The notes under the pieces were generated by a model that worked only from the letters and a program-made list of their open reading frames with translations, was not told where the DNA came from and did no database searches. A DNA stretch of 16,408 nt from Firmicutes bacterium CAG:882. GTDB lineage: Bacteria; Bacillota; Clostridia; Lachnospirales; Lachnospiraceae. This document shows, in pieces, positions 5,337-10,233 of this stretch (the first letter of the stretch is position 1; the number at the start of each line of letters is the position of its first letter). Location: positions 1-16,408 of the forward strand of contig FR895441.1 in assembly GCA_000435595.1 (NCBI GenBank), in the 5' to 3' direction. Both the position numbers and the translations under genes were made by a program.

Positions 5337-5384
5337 ACCTATTAGCGGAATGCTGTTAAGAGCCGTCACAAGGCTCGATAGGTT
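5337..5384 (+). ncRNA. Second mini tRNA-like fold without an anticodon arm
   Basis: 48 nt with the same plan as 1471-1521: acceptor-like stem ACCTATT/GATAGGT (5337-5343/5377-5383, one G-U), a small hairpin AGC-GGAAT-GCT (5344-5354), linker GTTAA, and an arm GAGCC-GTCACAA-GGCTC (5360-5376) of 5 bp with a 7-nt loop that abuts the acceptor strand as a T-arm would. The loop is not the TTCRANY consensus, so this is a structural, not a sequence, match. Confidence 0.35.
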
Positions 5385-5393
5385 TTCGGGTTT

Positions 5394-5443
5394 TGTTGCT
5401 GTAGTTCCCCAGCGTTCCATAACACGCTAAAAGAATAGCAACA
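5394..5443 (+). ncRNA. Structured RNA domain between tRNAs
   Basis: Closed by TGTTGCT/AGCAACA (5394-5400/5437-5443), extended after a 3-nt bulge by GTTC/GAAT, with an inner AGCG/CGCT hairpin (5411-5414/5425-5428). It directly abuts the next stem domain. Role unknown. Confidence 0.4.
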
Positions 5444-5503
5444 GTACAGGCAAAAACGCTGCAAGCCGGGGCTTGCAAAGATTCTCGTCGCATTGTCTGT
5501 ACT
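5443..5503 (+). ncRNA. Structured RNA domain with an 11-bp stem
   Basis: AGTACAGGCAA (5443-5453) pairs along its whole length with TTGTCTGTACT (5493-5503), one G-U pair. Inside is the perfect hairpin GCAAGC-CGGG-GCTTGC (5461-5476). It ends two bases before the tRNA-like gene at 5506. Confidence 0.45.
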
Positions 5504-5505
5504 AA

Positions 5506-5584
5506 TGAGGCGTAGCTCAGCGAGGAGAGCATCTACATAACAACAACGTGTAGAAGGTCGCAAGTGTAAGTCTTGCCGTCTCGA
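5506..5584 (+). tRNA. tRNA-like gene with expanded anticodon loop (AAC)3
   Basis: 79 nt. Acceptor TGAGGCG/CGTCTCG (two G-U pairs), discriminator A; D-arm GCTC-AGCGAGGA-GAGC; anticodon stem TCTAC/GTAGA around a 13-nt loop that holds three AAC triplets in a row; variable region 5 nt; T-stem GCAAG/CTTGC with loop TGTAAGT, which lacks the TTC consensus. Removing two AAC units would leave a normal 7-nt loop with T33 and anticodon AAC (Val). Two extra pairs (A-T, T-G) can close the loop to 9 nt. It may be decayed, a frameshift-type tRNA, or a tRNA mimic. Confidence 0.45.
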
Positions 5585-5585
5585 C

Positions 5586-5658
5586 TGCCCTTATGGGCAA
5601 ACCACCTCTTAAAGTAGTAATGTAGTCTTGCTACCGTCCAGCAAGTAAATCAAGGGCG
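5586..5658 (+). ncRNA. Structured spacer between tRNA-like gene and tRNA-Asn
   Basis: TGCCCTT (5586-5592) can pair with AAGGGCG (5652-5658), one G-U, or locally as hairpin TGCCC-TTAT-GGGCA (5586-5599). It also has CTTGCT-ACCGTCC-AGCAAG (5627-5645), 6 bp with a 7-nt loop. It is not a canonical tRNA because that arm does not abut the closing stem. Confidence 0.35.
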
Positions 5659-5663
5659 GACAT

Positions 5664-5735
5664 TGGCATGTAGCTCAGCGGTAGAGCGGTCGGCTGTTAA
5701 CCGACTTGTCGTGGGTTCAATTCCCACCTTGCCAG
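5664..5735 (+). tRNA. tRNA-Asn (anticodon GTT)
   Basis: 72-nt cloverleaf: acceptor TGGCATG/CTTGCCA with one T-T mismatch at the sixth pair, discriminator G, D-arm GCTC/GAGC, anticodon stem GTCGG/CCGAC with loop CTGTTAA (anticodon GTT), T-arm GTGGG-TTCAATT-CCCAC. CCA is not encoded. The mismatch hints at mild drift or at need for host repair/processing, but all other arms are intact. Confidence 0.93.
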
Positions 5736-5893
5736 TTGGTGATATTGCCAGTACACTCCGAGGGCGTTTATTAGAGAAATGCAGACGCTAGTTAATATTC
5801 TAGATAAACCTAGCGCAGGGAACTGGATTGAGCCGCTTGCGGCTGACTAAAAAATCCTTGGGTGGGGATAACCAAGTAAAAAACCCACCGCTT
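5736..5893 (+). ncRNA. Structured spacer between tRNA-Asn and tRNA-Ser
   Basis: No gene. Pairings seen: CCAGT/ACTGG (5748-5752/5822-5826) around CGCTAG/CTAGCG (5786-5791/5810-5815); GGATT/AATCC (5825-5829/5853-5857), which competes with it, around the perfect hairpin AGCCGC-TT-GCGGCT (5831-5844); and GGTGGG/CCCACC (5861-5866/5884-5889) just before tRNA-Ser. Confidence 0.4.
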
Positions 5894-5976
5894 GCCGATA
5901 TGGGATAATGGTATTCCAGTAGCTTGCTAAGCTATCCAACAGAAATGTTGTACAGGTTCAAATCCTGTTGTTGGCG
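5894..5976 (+). tRNA. tRNA-Ser (anticodon GCT)
   Basis: 83-nt class II tRNA: acceptor GCCGATA/TGTTGGC (two G-U pairs), discriminator G, 3-bp D-stem GGA/TCC, anticodon stem GTAGC/GCTAT with loop TTGCTAA (anticodon GCT, reads AGY codons), long variable arm CAACA-GAAA-TGTTG, T-arm ACAGG-TTCAAAT-CCTGT. The long variable arm and discriminator G fit serine identity. CCA is not encoded. Confidence 0.93.
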
Positions 5977-5978
5977 TA

Positions 5979-6070
5979 AGGAGTATTTAACAGAATAAAC
6001 CGGTTCGAATCCGGCTGGGCAGGATGGATGTTCTGTGCGGCAAGCCCTGACGGAGAGGGGTAATACTCCT
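5979..6070 (+). ncRNA. 92-nt closed RNA domain containing a T-arm
   Basis: Starts three bases after tRNA-Ser. It is closed by a perfect 9-bp stem AGGAGTATT/AATACTCCT (5979-5987/6062-6070). Inside are ACAGAA/TTCTGT (5990-5995/6031-6036) around a tRNA-type T-arm CCGG-TTCGAAT-CCGG (6000-6014), and CCCT-GACGGAG-AGGG (6045-6059). The T-arm is followed by CTGGGCA, like a tRNA acceptor 3' strand, but no matching 5' strand is found. Confidence 0.4.
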
Positions 6071-6078
6071 AAAGTAAA

Positions 6079-6207
6079 AAGCATAGTTGTTATGCGAGCG
6101 GAGCACGTCCGATAAGCAGGCGTTGCAGTAGTCCCTGCTGAAATAATTAAAATGCTTGTGTGGCTAGTTTTAACTTGAATATGAAAAGAGTTGGAGCTGG
6201 TCACGCA
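6079..6207 (+). ncRNA. Two further stem-closed spacer domains
   Basis: First domain: AAGCAT/ATGCTT (6079-6084/6152-6157) encloses CGGA-GCACG-TCCG (6099-6111) and AGCAGG/CCTGCT (6115-6120/6134-6139) with a 13-nt loop; a local GCATA/TATGC hairpin competes. The second domain follows without a gap: GTGTGGC/GTCACGC (6158-6164/6200-6206, G-U pairs). Less certain than the domains further left. Confidence 0.3.
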
Positions 6208-6220
6208 AGAAACTGTACAA

Positions 6221-6295
6221 CGGATAGTAGTTTGAGGTAAAAACAAGCAATCTGTCGAGCATTGCTTAGTGGAGGTTCGAATCCTTCCTATCCGA
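6221..6295 (+). tRNA. tRNA-like gene with enlarged anticodon loop
   Basis: 75 nt. Perfect acceptor CGGATAG/CTATCCG, discriminator A; D-arm GTTT-GAGGTAA-AAAC; anticodon stem AGCAA/TTGCT around an 11-nt loop TCTGTCGAGCA (a further T-A pair leaves 9 nt, and A6245-T6267 can extend the other end); 4-nt variable region; T-arm GGAGG-TTCGAAT-CCTTC with canonical loop. Only the anticodon loop is abnormal. Possible triplets are GTC (if T33 is the second loop base of the 9) or TCG (centre), so identity is open. It lies 16 bases before the next gene. Confidence 0.55.
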
Positions 6296-6311
6296 TTATA
6301 GGAGACTTAAC

Positions 6312-6518
6312 ATGGATTATTTTGGCATGTATAGAGATATATGGACATTTCACAAGAAGTACATAGACAAGATAAGCTTTGCTGATGATAAACTCTGGAA
6401 CAATATAATCCAAGAAGCAAGTGAGCTTGGCAAGAAGTACGGCAACTGTGAGTTCATAGGTGAGCTGATAAGGAATGAGGTGAATGAGTTTGAGCGAATT
6501 GCTAAAAAGACTGTTTAA
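6312..6518 (+). CDS. Hypothetical protein, 68 aa
   Basis: Small helical protein, family not recognised. Aromatic N-terminus (MDYFGMYRDIWTFHKKY) and an amphipathic C-terminal helix (FIGELIRNEVNEFERIAKK). TAGGAG (6299-6304) precedes the ATG, and it is the first gene after the tRNA region. Its end overlaps the next gene by 35 nt, suggesting coupled translation. Confidence 0.72.
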   Translation: MDYFGMYRDIWTFHKKYIDKISFADDKLWNNIIQEASELGKKYGNCEFIGELIRNEVNEFERIAKKTV

Positions 6519-6735
6519 TTTGTGGATAAAAAAGAAAACAAAGAACTTGACGCAGATACCACTTTTTGTCATGGTTTTCGACTACAAGAAATTTAAGTCC
6601 AAGGGCAAGAAGAACAGTTGTATGCTCCATATCCACCCTGAGCTTGCTGAGTACGAGTTTGTAAAAAGCAAGCTTCAAGAGGCTGTTGACTACGTTAGGG
6701 GCAACTACGATATGGACATTTTTACGAGGATTTAA
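6484..6735 (+). CDS. Hypothetical protein, 83 aa
   Basis: Starts inside the previous gene with GAGGTGA just before the ATG (6484). The N-terminus is basic (LKRLFNLWIKKKTK), followed by a mixed alpha/beta part (IPLFVMVFDYKKFKSKG, CMLHIHPELAEYEFVKSK) and a helix ending DYVRGNYDMDIF. The basic lead could bind nucleic acid, but no domain is recognised. Confidence 0.72.
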   Translation: MSLSELLKRLFNLWIKKKTKNLTQIPLFVMVFDYKKFKSKGKKNSCMLHIHPELAEYEFVKSKLQEAVDYVRGNYDMDIFTRI

Positions 6736-6737
6736 GC

Positions 6738-6944
6738 ATGTGCGAATTTTGTGAGGAAAAATTTCCTGTCATAACACATTATGGCAAATTTAAGATTGAT
6801 AAGTTGTCAAATAAACCTGTAATTACATGCGATTTGAATAAATGTCCGCCCTTTGCTGTGTGTAGCGGTAAAGATATGAATGTTGAAATGGTAATGGAAA
6901 TAGCCTATTGCCCTATCTGCGGTAGAAAGTTGGTGGAAGAATGA
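6738..6944 (+). CDS. Small zinc-binding-type protein, 68 aa
   Basis: Cys pairs at both ends, CEFCEEKF (2-9) and AYCPICGRKL (56-65), with additional Cys at 31, 36 and 42, give a zinc-ribbon-like layout. The CPICGRKL ending is frequent in small phage and host zinc-ribbon proteins. The ATG lies two bases after the previous stop and its end overlaps the next gene by 4 nt. Function unknown. Confidence 0.75.
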   Translation: MCEFCEEKFPVITHYGKFKIDKLSNKPVITCDLNKCPPFAVCSGKDMNVEMVMEIAYCPICGRKLVEE

Positions 6945-7162
6945 GTAATATACATAAATTCAAAGTAGAAGCAATAGAAGGACACAGGGAATGCGCTAAA
7001 GTCACAATTGATGGCGAACAGTGCTTGTGTAGTTCGTATAAAATAGAACATTATGCCGGAAACCTTCCAATGGTCAATATAAACCTTATTGCTGATGTAC
7101 AATATGAGCAAGATGCAGAAATCAACATTGTAAACTTGCATGAAATAGGCGTGCTTGGGTGA
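6941..7162 (+). CDS. Hypothetical protein, 73 aa
   Basis: Overlaps the preceding stop codon (ATGA). The sequence alternates in a beta pattern (IHKFKVEAIEG, AKVTIDGEQ, YKIEHYAGNLPMVNINLIAD, AEINIVNL), so a small all-beta fold is likely. No family recognised. Its stop overlaps the GTG start of the next gene. Confidence 0.72.
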   Translation: MSNIHKFKVEAIEGHRECAKVTIDGEQCLCSSYKIEHYAGNLPMVNINLIADVQYEQDAEINIVNLHEIGVLG

Positions 7163-7452
7163 CTGAAATGAGCATTAAGAATAATTGTAATCTTGTTACT
7201 TGCCGGCACAACAAAGACAATAAATGCACAAATGATGAAAAGAGAACAGAATGTGTTGAGGTATCTGGAAAAGTAATGGGTATTGATGTTTCTGTTGATG
7301 CAGTTAATGAGTACGCAAAATCAATCTTAGGAAGATACCCTAAAGACAATATAGAGTTTTCAAAAGCTTTAGCAGTGAAAGTCCTAGAGGAAACAAAATC
7401 ATTAGCAAATAGCATGAAAAAAGGGCGAGATTGTGAAAACAATGCTACTTGA
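7159..7452 (+). CDS. Hypothetical protein with N-terminal Cys cluster, 97 aa
   Basis: A GTG start overlapping the previous stop (GTGA) is likely; an ATG at 7168 three codons later is an alternative. Cysteines at 10, 15, 23 and 32 (NCNLVTCRHNKDNKC...TEC) resemble short metal-binding N-terminal segments seen in small Clostridial proteins. The rest is helical (VNEYAKSILGRYP, ALAVKVLEETKSLANSMKK). Last gene before the structured leader of the terminase. Confidence 0.72.
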   Translation: MTEMSIKNNCNLVTCRHNKDNKCTNDEKRTECVEVSGKVMGIDVSVDAVNEYAKSILGRYPKDNIEFSKALAVKVLEETKSLANSMKKGRDCENNAT

Positions 7453-7732
7453 AAGACATATAAGTTTTTGTGAAAGCATATTAAAACAAATGAAATAGAA
7501 ACTTACCGGCTAACAAACAGAGTTAGTCGCTACCCTAAAACAAGACGAAGAAAATAGTCTTTAAATAATTTCCGAAACACCAAGAGGTGCGTACAATATT
7601 GGTGTGCTAAGAATAGCTTTTACTACTGACTACGCATATTACCGGCTACAGATTGATTGTAGTCGCTAACCTAGAAAAATTATAGGCAGAGGTCTATAAG
7701 CGCCTTTGCTGTGAAAGCGAGGTGCTTTTCTT
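7453..7732 (+). promoter_or_regulatory. Structured leader upstream of large terminase
   Basis: 280 nt without a credible gene. It contains two copies of a hairpin motif (see 7504-7536 and 7641-7674), ACACCAA/TTGGTGT (7577-7583/7599-7605) with an inner CACC-AAGA-GGTG, a small GCTA-AGAA-TAGC hairpin (7606-7617) followed by TTTT, and a hairpin over the terminase ribosome site (7699-7726). No clear promoter is visible, so it is probably a leader within a longer transcript. Confidence 0.5.
7504..7674 (+). repeat. Two-copy hairpin motif with compensatory changes
   Basis: Both copies read ACCGGCTA, 11 variable bases, TAGTCGCTA, one base, CCTA (7504-7536 and 7641-7673). Each makes an 8-bp stem with a 7-nt loop: CGGCTAAC/GTTAGTCG and CGGCTACA/TGTAGTCG. 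The two inner pairs differ (A-T, C-G versus C-G, A-T) so pairing is kept while sequence changes, and the 7-nt loops differ. The copies are 137 bp apart. Confidence 0.6.
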
Positions 7733-7734
7733 TT
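7699..7734 (+). promoter_or_regulatory. Hairpin covering the terminase ribosome binding site
   Basis: AGCGCCT (7699-7705) pairs with AGGTGCT (7720-7726, one G-U). The right arm contains most of the GAGGTG ribosome site (7719-7724) for the TTG start at 7733. A T-rich run (7726-7734) follows, so it could instead act as a terminator or attenuator. Confidence 0.5.
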
Positions 7735-9448
7735 GGCATCTGAATATCTGAAGCAAACAATCCAAGGATACGAAAACTACATAAAGCAAAGCGGAATAGA
7801 TGATAAGGTAATCGGAGCATACATAGACGCGTCAAAAACGGCGTATCTGAACGAAAAGGATACAGAGTATGGGTTAAAGATTTCTAAGCGCTCTAAAGAG
7901 CTTATAGAACAGTATGTGCTAAGTTTGGCTAAGATGTCTATATGGGATTTGGATTCACTGGCTAACCAAACAAAGAAAAATTACCAAATCCTTGACAAGT
8001 ACTATGACTTGTTGAAATTAGAGGCACCATATCTTTTCCACAGTTATCTACTGTATCTCGAAAAAAATAGGCAAGAAGAAGAAAAATTTTATGCCCCGAA
8101 AATGGAACAGTTAAACAGGCATGGTCTGATTCAAGCTTTGCAAGACCTCGAAGATGATAAGCTTGACCTTTTATCTATCTCAATGCCACCCGGCACACAG
8201 AAAACCACGTTAGAGAAGTTTTTTTGCTCATGGATAATAGGTAGACACCCGAAAGATTATAGCTTGTTTTTCTCACACTCTGACGACATTACAAGAATGT
8301 TTTATGATGGAGTTCTTGATATAACTACCAATAGCGAAGAATACACATGGAGCGAAATTTTTCCTGACGTAAAACTGCAAAATACAGATGCAAAAAGACA
8401 GCGTATCAATTTTGACAAGCCAAAAGCATTCTCAAATATACAATGTACATCTGTCGGCAGTAAGAATGCCGGTAAGGTTAGATGTAACAGATATTTGTAT
8501 TGTGATGACCTTGTTAGTGGTATTGAAGAAGCACTTAATAAGAAAGCACTTGATAAGCTGTGGCGTATATATGGAACTGATGCAAGGCAAAGAAAGCTGA
8601 ATGAGCAAGTTAAGGAAATTCATATTGCTACACGTTGGAGTGTACACGATGTTATAGGGAGATTACAAAGAATTTACGCCAAAAGCGACAGGGTTCGTTT
8701 TATCGCGGTTCCTGATATTGACCCGGTTACAGGAAGAAGTAATTTTGACTACAAATATAATGGAATGTCGGTTGAGTTTTTCCACGACCAAGAGCTTACT
8801 ATGGACGATATTTCATATCGTTGTTTGTACAAAAATGAGCCAGTTGAGCGTGAAGGACTACTTTACCATGATGACGACCTTAGACGTTTTATGTCAATGC
8901 CACTTAGGGAGCCGGATGCAATCCTCGGAATCTGCGATGTTAAGAACAAAGGAACCGACTTTATGTTCTTGCCTTGTATGTACCAGTTCGACAACGATTT
9001 TTACTTGGTTGATTGCATCTGCGATGATACGACAGATTACGGCATACAGTATAGCCGCTTATCTAACATCATTGTAGACCACAAAATGCAACAGTGCGAG
9101 TTCGAGAGCAATTCAGGAGGAGACAGAGTATCCTATGAAGTTGCTCAAAGAGTTGAGGAAATGGGTGGAAGATGCAATATCACAGATAAGCCGACCGAGA
9201 CAAACAAGGAAACAAGAATTATTGTTAATGCCGATTGGGTCAAGAAACACGTCCTTTTCAGGGACAAAGAAAAATATAAGCCTAAAGAAGATTACGGAGT
9301 TATGATGTCGTGGCTTTTGACTTATTCAGTAGTCGGCAAAAATGACCATGACGATGTGCCGGACGGCTTGGCTAACTTTTGCCTTTTCGTTACAAGAGGT
9401 AGCTTAGTAGCTAAATGTGAAGCAGCAGTTAATCCATTCAGGAGGTGA
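7733..9448 (+). CDS. terL: Phage terminase large subunit (TerL), 571 aa
   Basis: ATP-driven DNA packaging motor and nuclease that cuts phage DNA and pumps it through the portal. The start is TTG at 7733 with GAGGTG 8 nt upstream; the first in-frame Met is only at residue 68. The ATPase domain has a variant Walker A (MPPGTQKTT, 151-159), Walker B with acidic pair (LYCDD, 255-259) and coupling motif HIATRWS (297-303). The RNase H-like nuclease domain shows D402 (LGICDVKNKG), E458 (CEFESNSGG) and D541/D544 (DHDDVPDG). The N-terminal ~130 residues are a helical extension. Length is at the long end of normal. Translation may be limited by the hairpin over its ribosome site. Confidence 0.93.
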   Translation: MASEYLKQTIQGYENYIKQSGIDDKVIGAYIDASKTAYLNEKDTEYGLKISKRSKELIEQYVLSLAKMSIWDLDSLANQTKKNYQILDKYYDLLKLEAPYLFHSYLLYLEKNRQEEEKFYAPKMEQLNRHGLIQALQDLEDDKLDLLSISMPPGTQKTTLEKFFCSWIIGRHPKDYSLFFSHSDDITRMFYDGVLDITTNSEEYTWSEIFPDVKLQNTDAKRQRINFDKPKAFSNIQCTSVGSKNAGKVRCNRYLYCDDLVSGIEEALNKKALDKLWRIYGTDARQRKLNEQVKEIHIATRWSVHDVIGRLQRIYAKSDRVRFIAVPDIDPVTGRSNFDYKYNGMSVEFFHDQELTMDDISYRCLYKNEPVEREGLLYHDDDLRRFMSMPLREPDAILGICDVKNKGTDFMFLPCMYQFDNDFYLVDCICDDTTDYGIQYSRLSNIIVDHKMQQCEFESNSGGDRVSYEVAQRVEEMGGRCNITDKPTETNKETRIIVNADWVKKHVLFRDKEKYKPKEDYGVMMSWLLTYSVVGKNDHDDVPDGLANFCLFVTRGSLVAKCEAAVNPFRR

Positions 9449-9452
9449 CACT

Positions 9453-9890
9453 ATGACGACAAAAAGTATCTTATCTCAATATATCGACATTAAAGATGAA
9501 ATCAGGGAAGTAAGAGCCAAAATTGACCGATTGGAAGCAGATATTCAGAGGATAGAGGACGGAGAGAAAGTTGTTGACAGTGTCACTGGTGGGTTTGGTG
9601 GCACGCAACATTTCCGAATTGATGGCGTTCCATATCCTGAATATAGTCGCAAAAAGACTTTGCTTTATTCAAGGAAAACCACTTTACAGTTGCTTGAAGA
9701 TGATTTGCTTACAAAGACAAACGAAGTCGAACAGTTTATAGCGAACATACCTGATAGCCGCATGAGAAGGATAATAAATCTCAGATACCTCGAAAATATG
9801 TCATGGAATAAGGTTGCAGACCATATAGGCGGTGGCAATACAGAGGACAGCGTGAGGAAAGCATGCGAGAGGTTTCTGAAAAGCAACTAA
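9453..9890 (+). CDS. ArpU/DUF1492-like phage late regulator, 145 aa
   Basis: Sigma-region-4-like transcription regulator. The start is the ATG at 9453 with GGAGGTG 6 nt upstream, five bases after the terminase stop; an upstream in-frame extension lies inside terL. Residues 1-37 are a coiled coil (IKDEIREVRAKIDRLEADIQ), a central SVTGGFGGTQHFRIDGVPYP segment (43-62) is typical of DUF1492-type proteins, and residues 103-142 form a helix-turn-helix (RMRRIINLRYLENMSWNKVA) like sigma factor region 4. Such proteins are thought to control late phage genes. Its place between terL and the portal, followed at once by the TGTCCG repeat region, suggests control of the structural operon. Confidence 0.85.
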   Translation: MTTKSILSQYIDIKDEIREVRAKIDRLEADIQRIEDGEKVVDSVTGGFGGTQHFRIDGVPYPEYSRKKTLLYSRKTTLQLLEDDLLTKTNEVEQFIANIPDSRMRRIINLRYLENMSWNKVADHIGGGNTEDSVRKACERFLKSN

Positions 9891-9893
9891 AGT

Positions 9894-9933
9894 TGTCCGA
9901 TATGTCCGCTTGACGATATGTTATAGTTATACT
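9894..9933 (+). promoter_or_regulatory. Candidate late-gene control site
   Basis: TGTCCG occurs twice (9894-9899, 9903-9908) and CGATATGT twice (9898-9905, 9914-9921). They are followed by TATAGT (9922-9927) and TATACT (9928-9933), which could be -10 boxes, but no normal -35 sits 17 bp upstream. A non-standard promoter that depends on the sigma-like protein encoded just upstream would explain the layout; this is inference. Confidence 0.4.
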
Positions 9934-9976
9934 TGAAAAAAGTTCGTTCAAGAGCTTAATATTCACTCCTATTTGG

Positions 9977-10005
9977 AAAGCACCGTCTTAGTGGCGGTGC
10001 TTTTT
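9977..10005 (+). terminator. Rho-independent terminator before the zinc-ribbon gene
   Basis: AAAGCACCG (9977-9985) and CGGTGCTTT (9995-10003), 9-nt loop, with TTTTT (10001-10005). It lies about 45 bp after the candidate control site, so a transcript started there would meet it at once; read-through or antitermination would be needed to express the portal. Confidence 0.85.
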
Positions 10006-10021
10006 GCGTGAAAGGTAATTT

Positions 10022-10219
10022 ATGAAAAAAGATAAATGCAAAATATACTGTCCCAAATGCCACCGCCGGGTTGCGGAGTGGGACGGAAAATATTCGGGAA
10101 ATATAATAGTCGGTTGCCGCAAGTGCCACAAGAAAGTTGTGTATCACACTGATACAAGCGTTACGGACATAAAGCCATGGGAACAAAGAAAAACAGCAAG
10201 TGGCATGACATATCTATAA
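10022..10219 (+). CDS. Com-like zinc-ribbon protein, 65 aa
   Basis: Two CxxC knuckles, CPKCHRRV (10-17) and CRKCHKKV (32-39), about 20 residues apart, form a classic zinc ribbon like that of the Com translational regulators and related small phage proteins. The rest is basic and polar. AAAGG lies upstream of the ATG. It sits directly upstream of the portal gene, so a role in regulating structural gene expression is possible, but many such genes are uncharacterised. Confidence 0.78.
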   Translation: MKKDKCKIYCPKCHRRVAEWDGKYSGNIIVGCRKCHKKVVYHTDTSVTDIKPWEQRKTASGMTYL

Positions 10220-10233
10220 GGAGCAGATAACTA

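Noticed and set aside
5366..5563. 65-codon minus-strand frame
   Set aside because: Overlaps the structured RNA domains and the 5506 tRNA-like gene on the other strand; no supporting signals.
5995..6021. Ordinary tRNA gene around the T-arm CCGG-TTCGAAT-CCGG
   Set aside because: No upstream strand pairs with CTGGGCA and no D or anticodon arm can be placed; reported instead as an orphan T-arm in a larger fold.
5932..6246. 104-codon minus-strand frame across the tRNA region
   Set aside because: Lies opposite tRNA-Ser and the structured spacers, Thr/Ser-rich low-quality translation, no ribosome site.
7442..7498. 18-codon frame MLLERHISFCESILKQMK
   Set aside because: Too short and with no clear ribosome site; kept as part of the gap.
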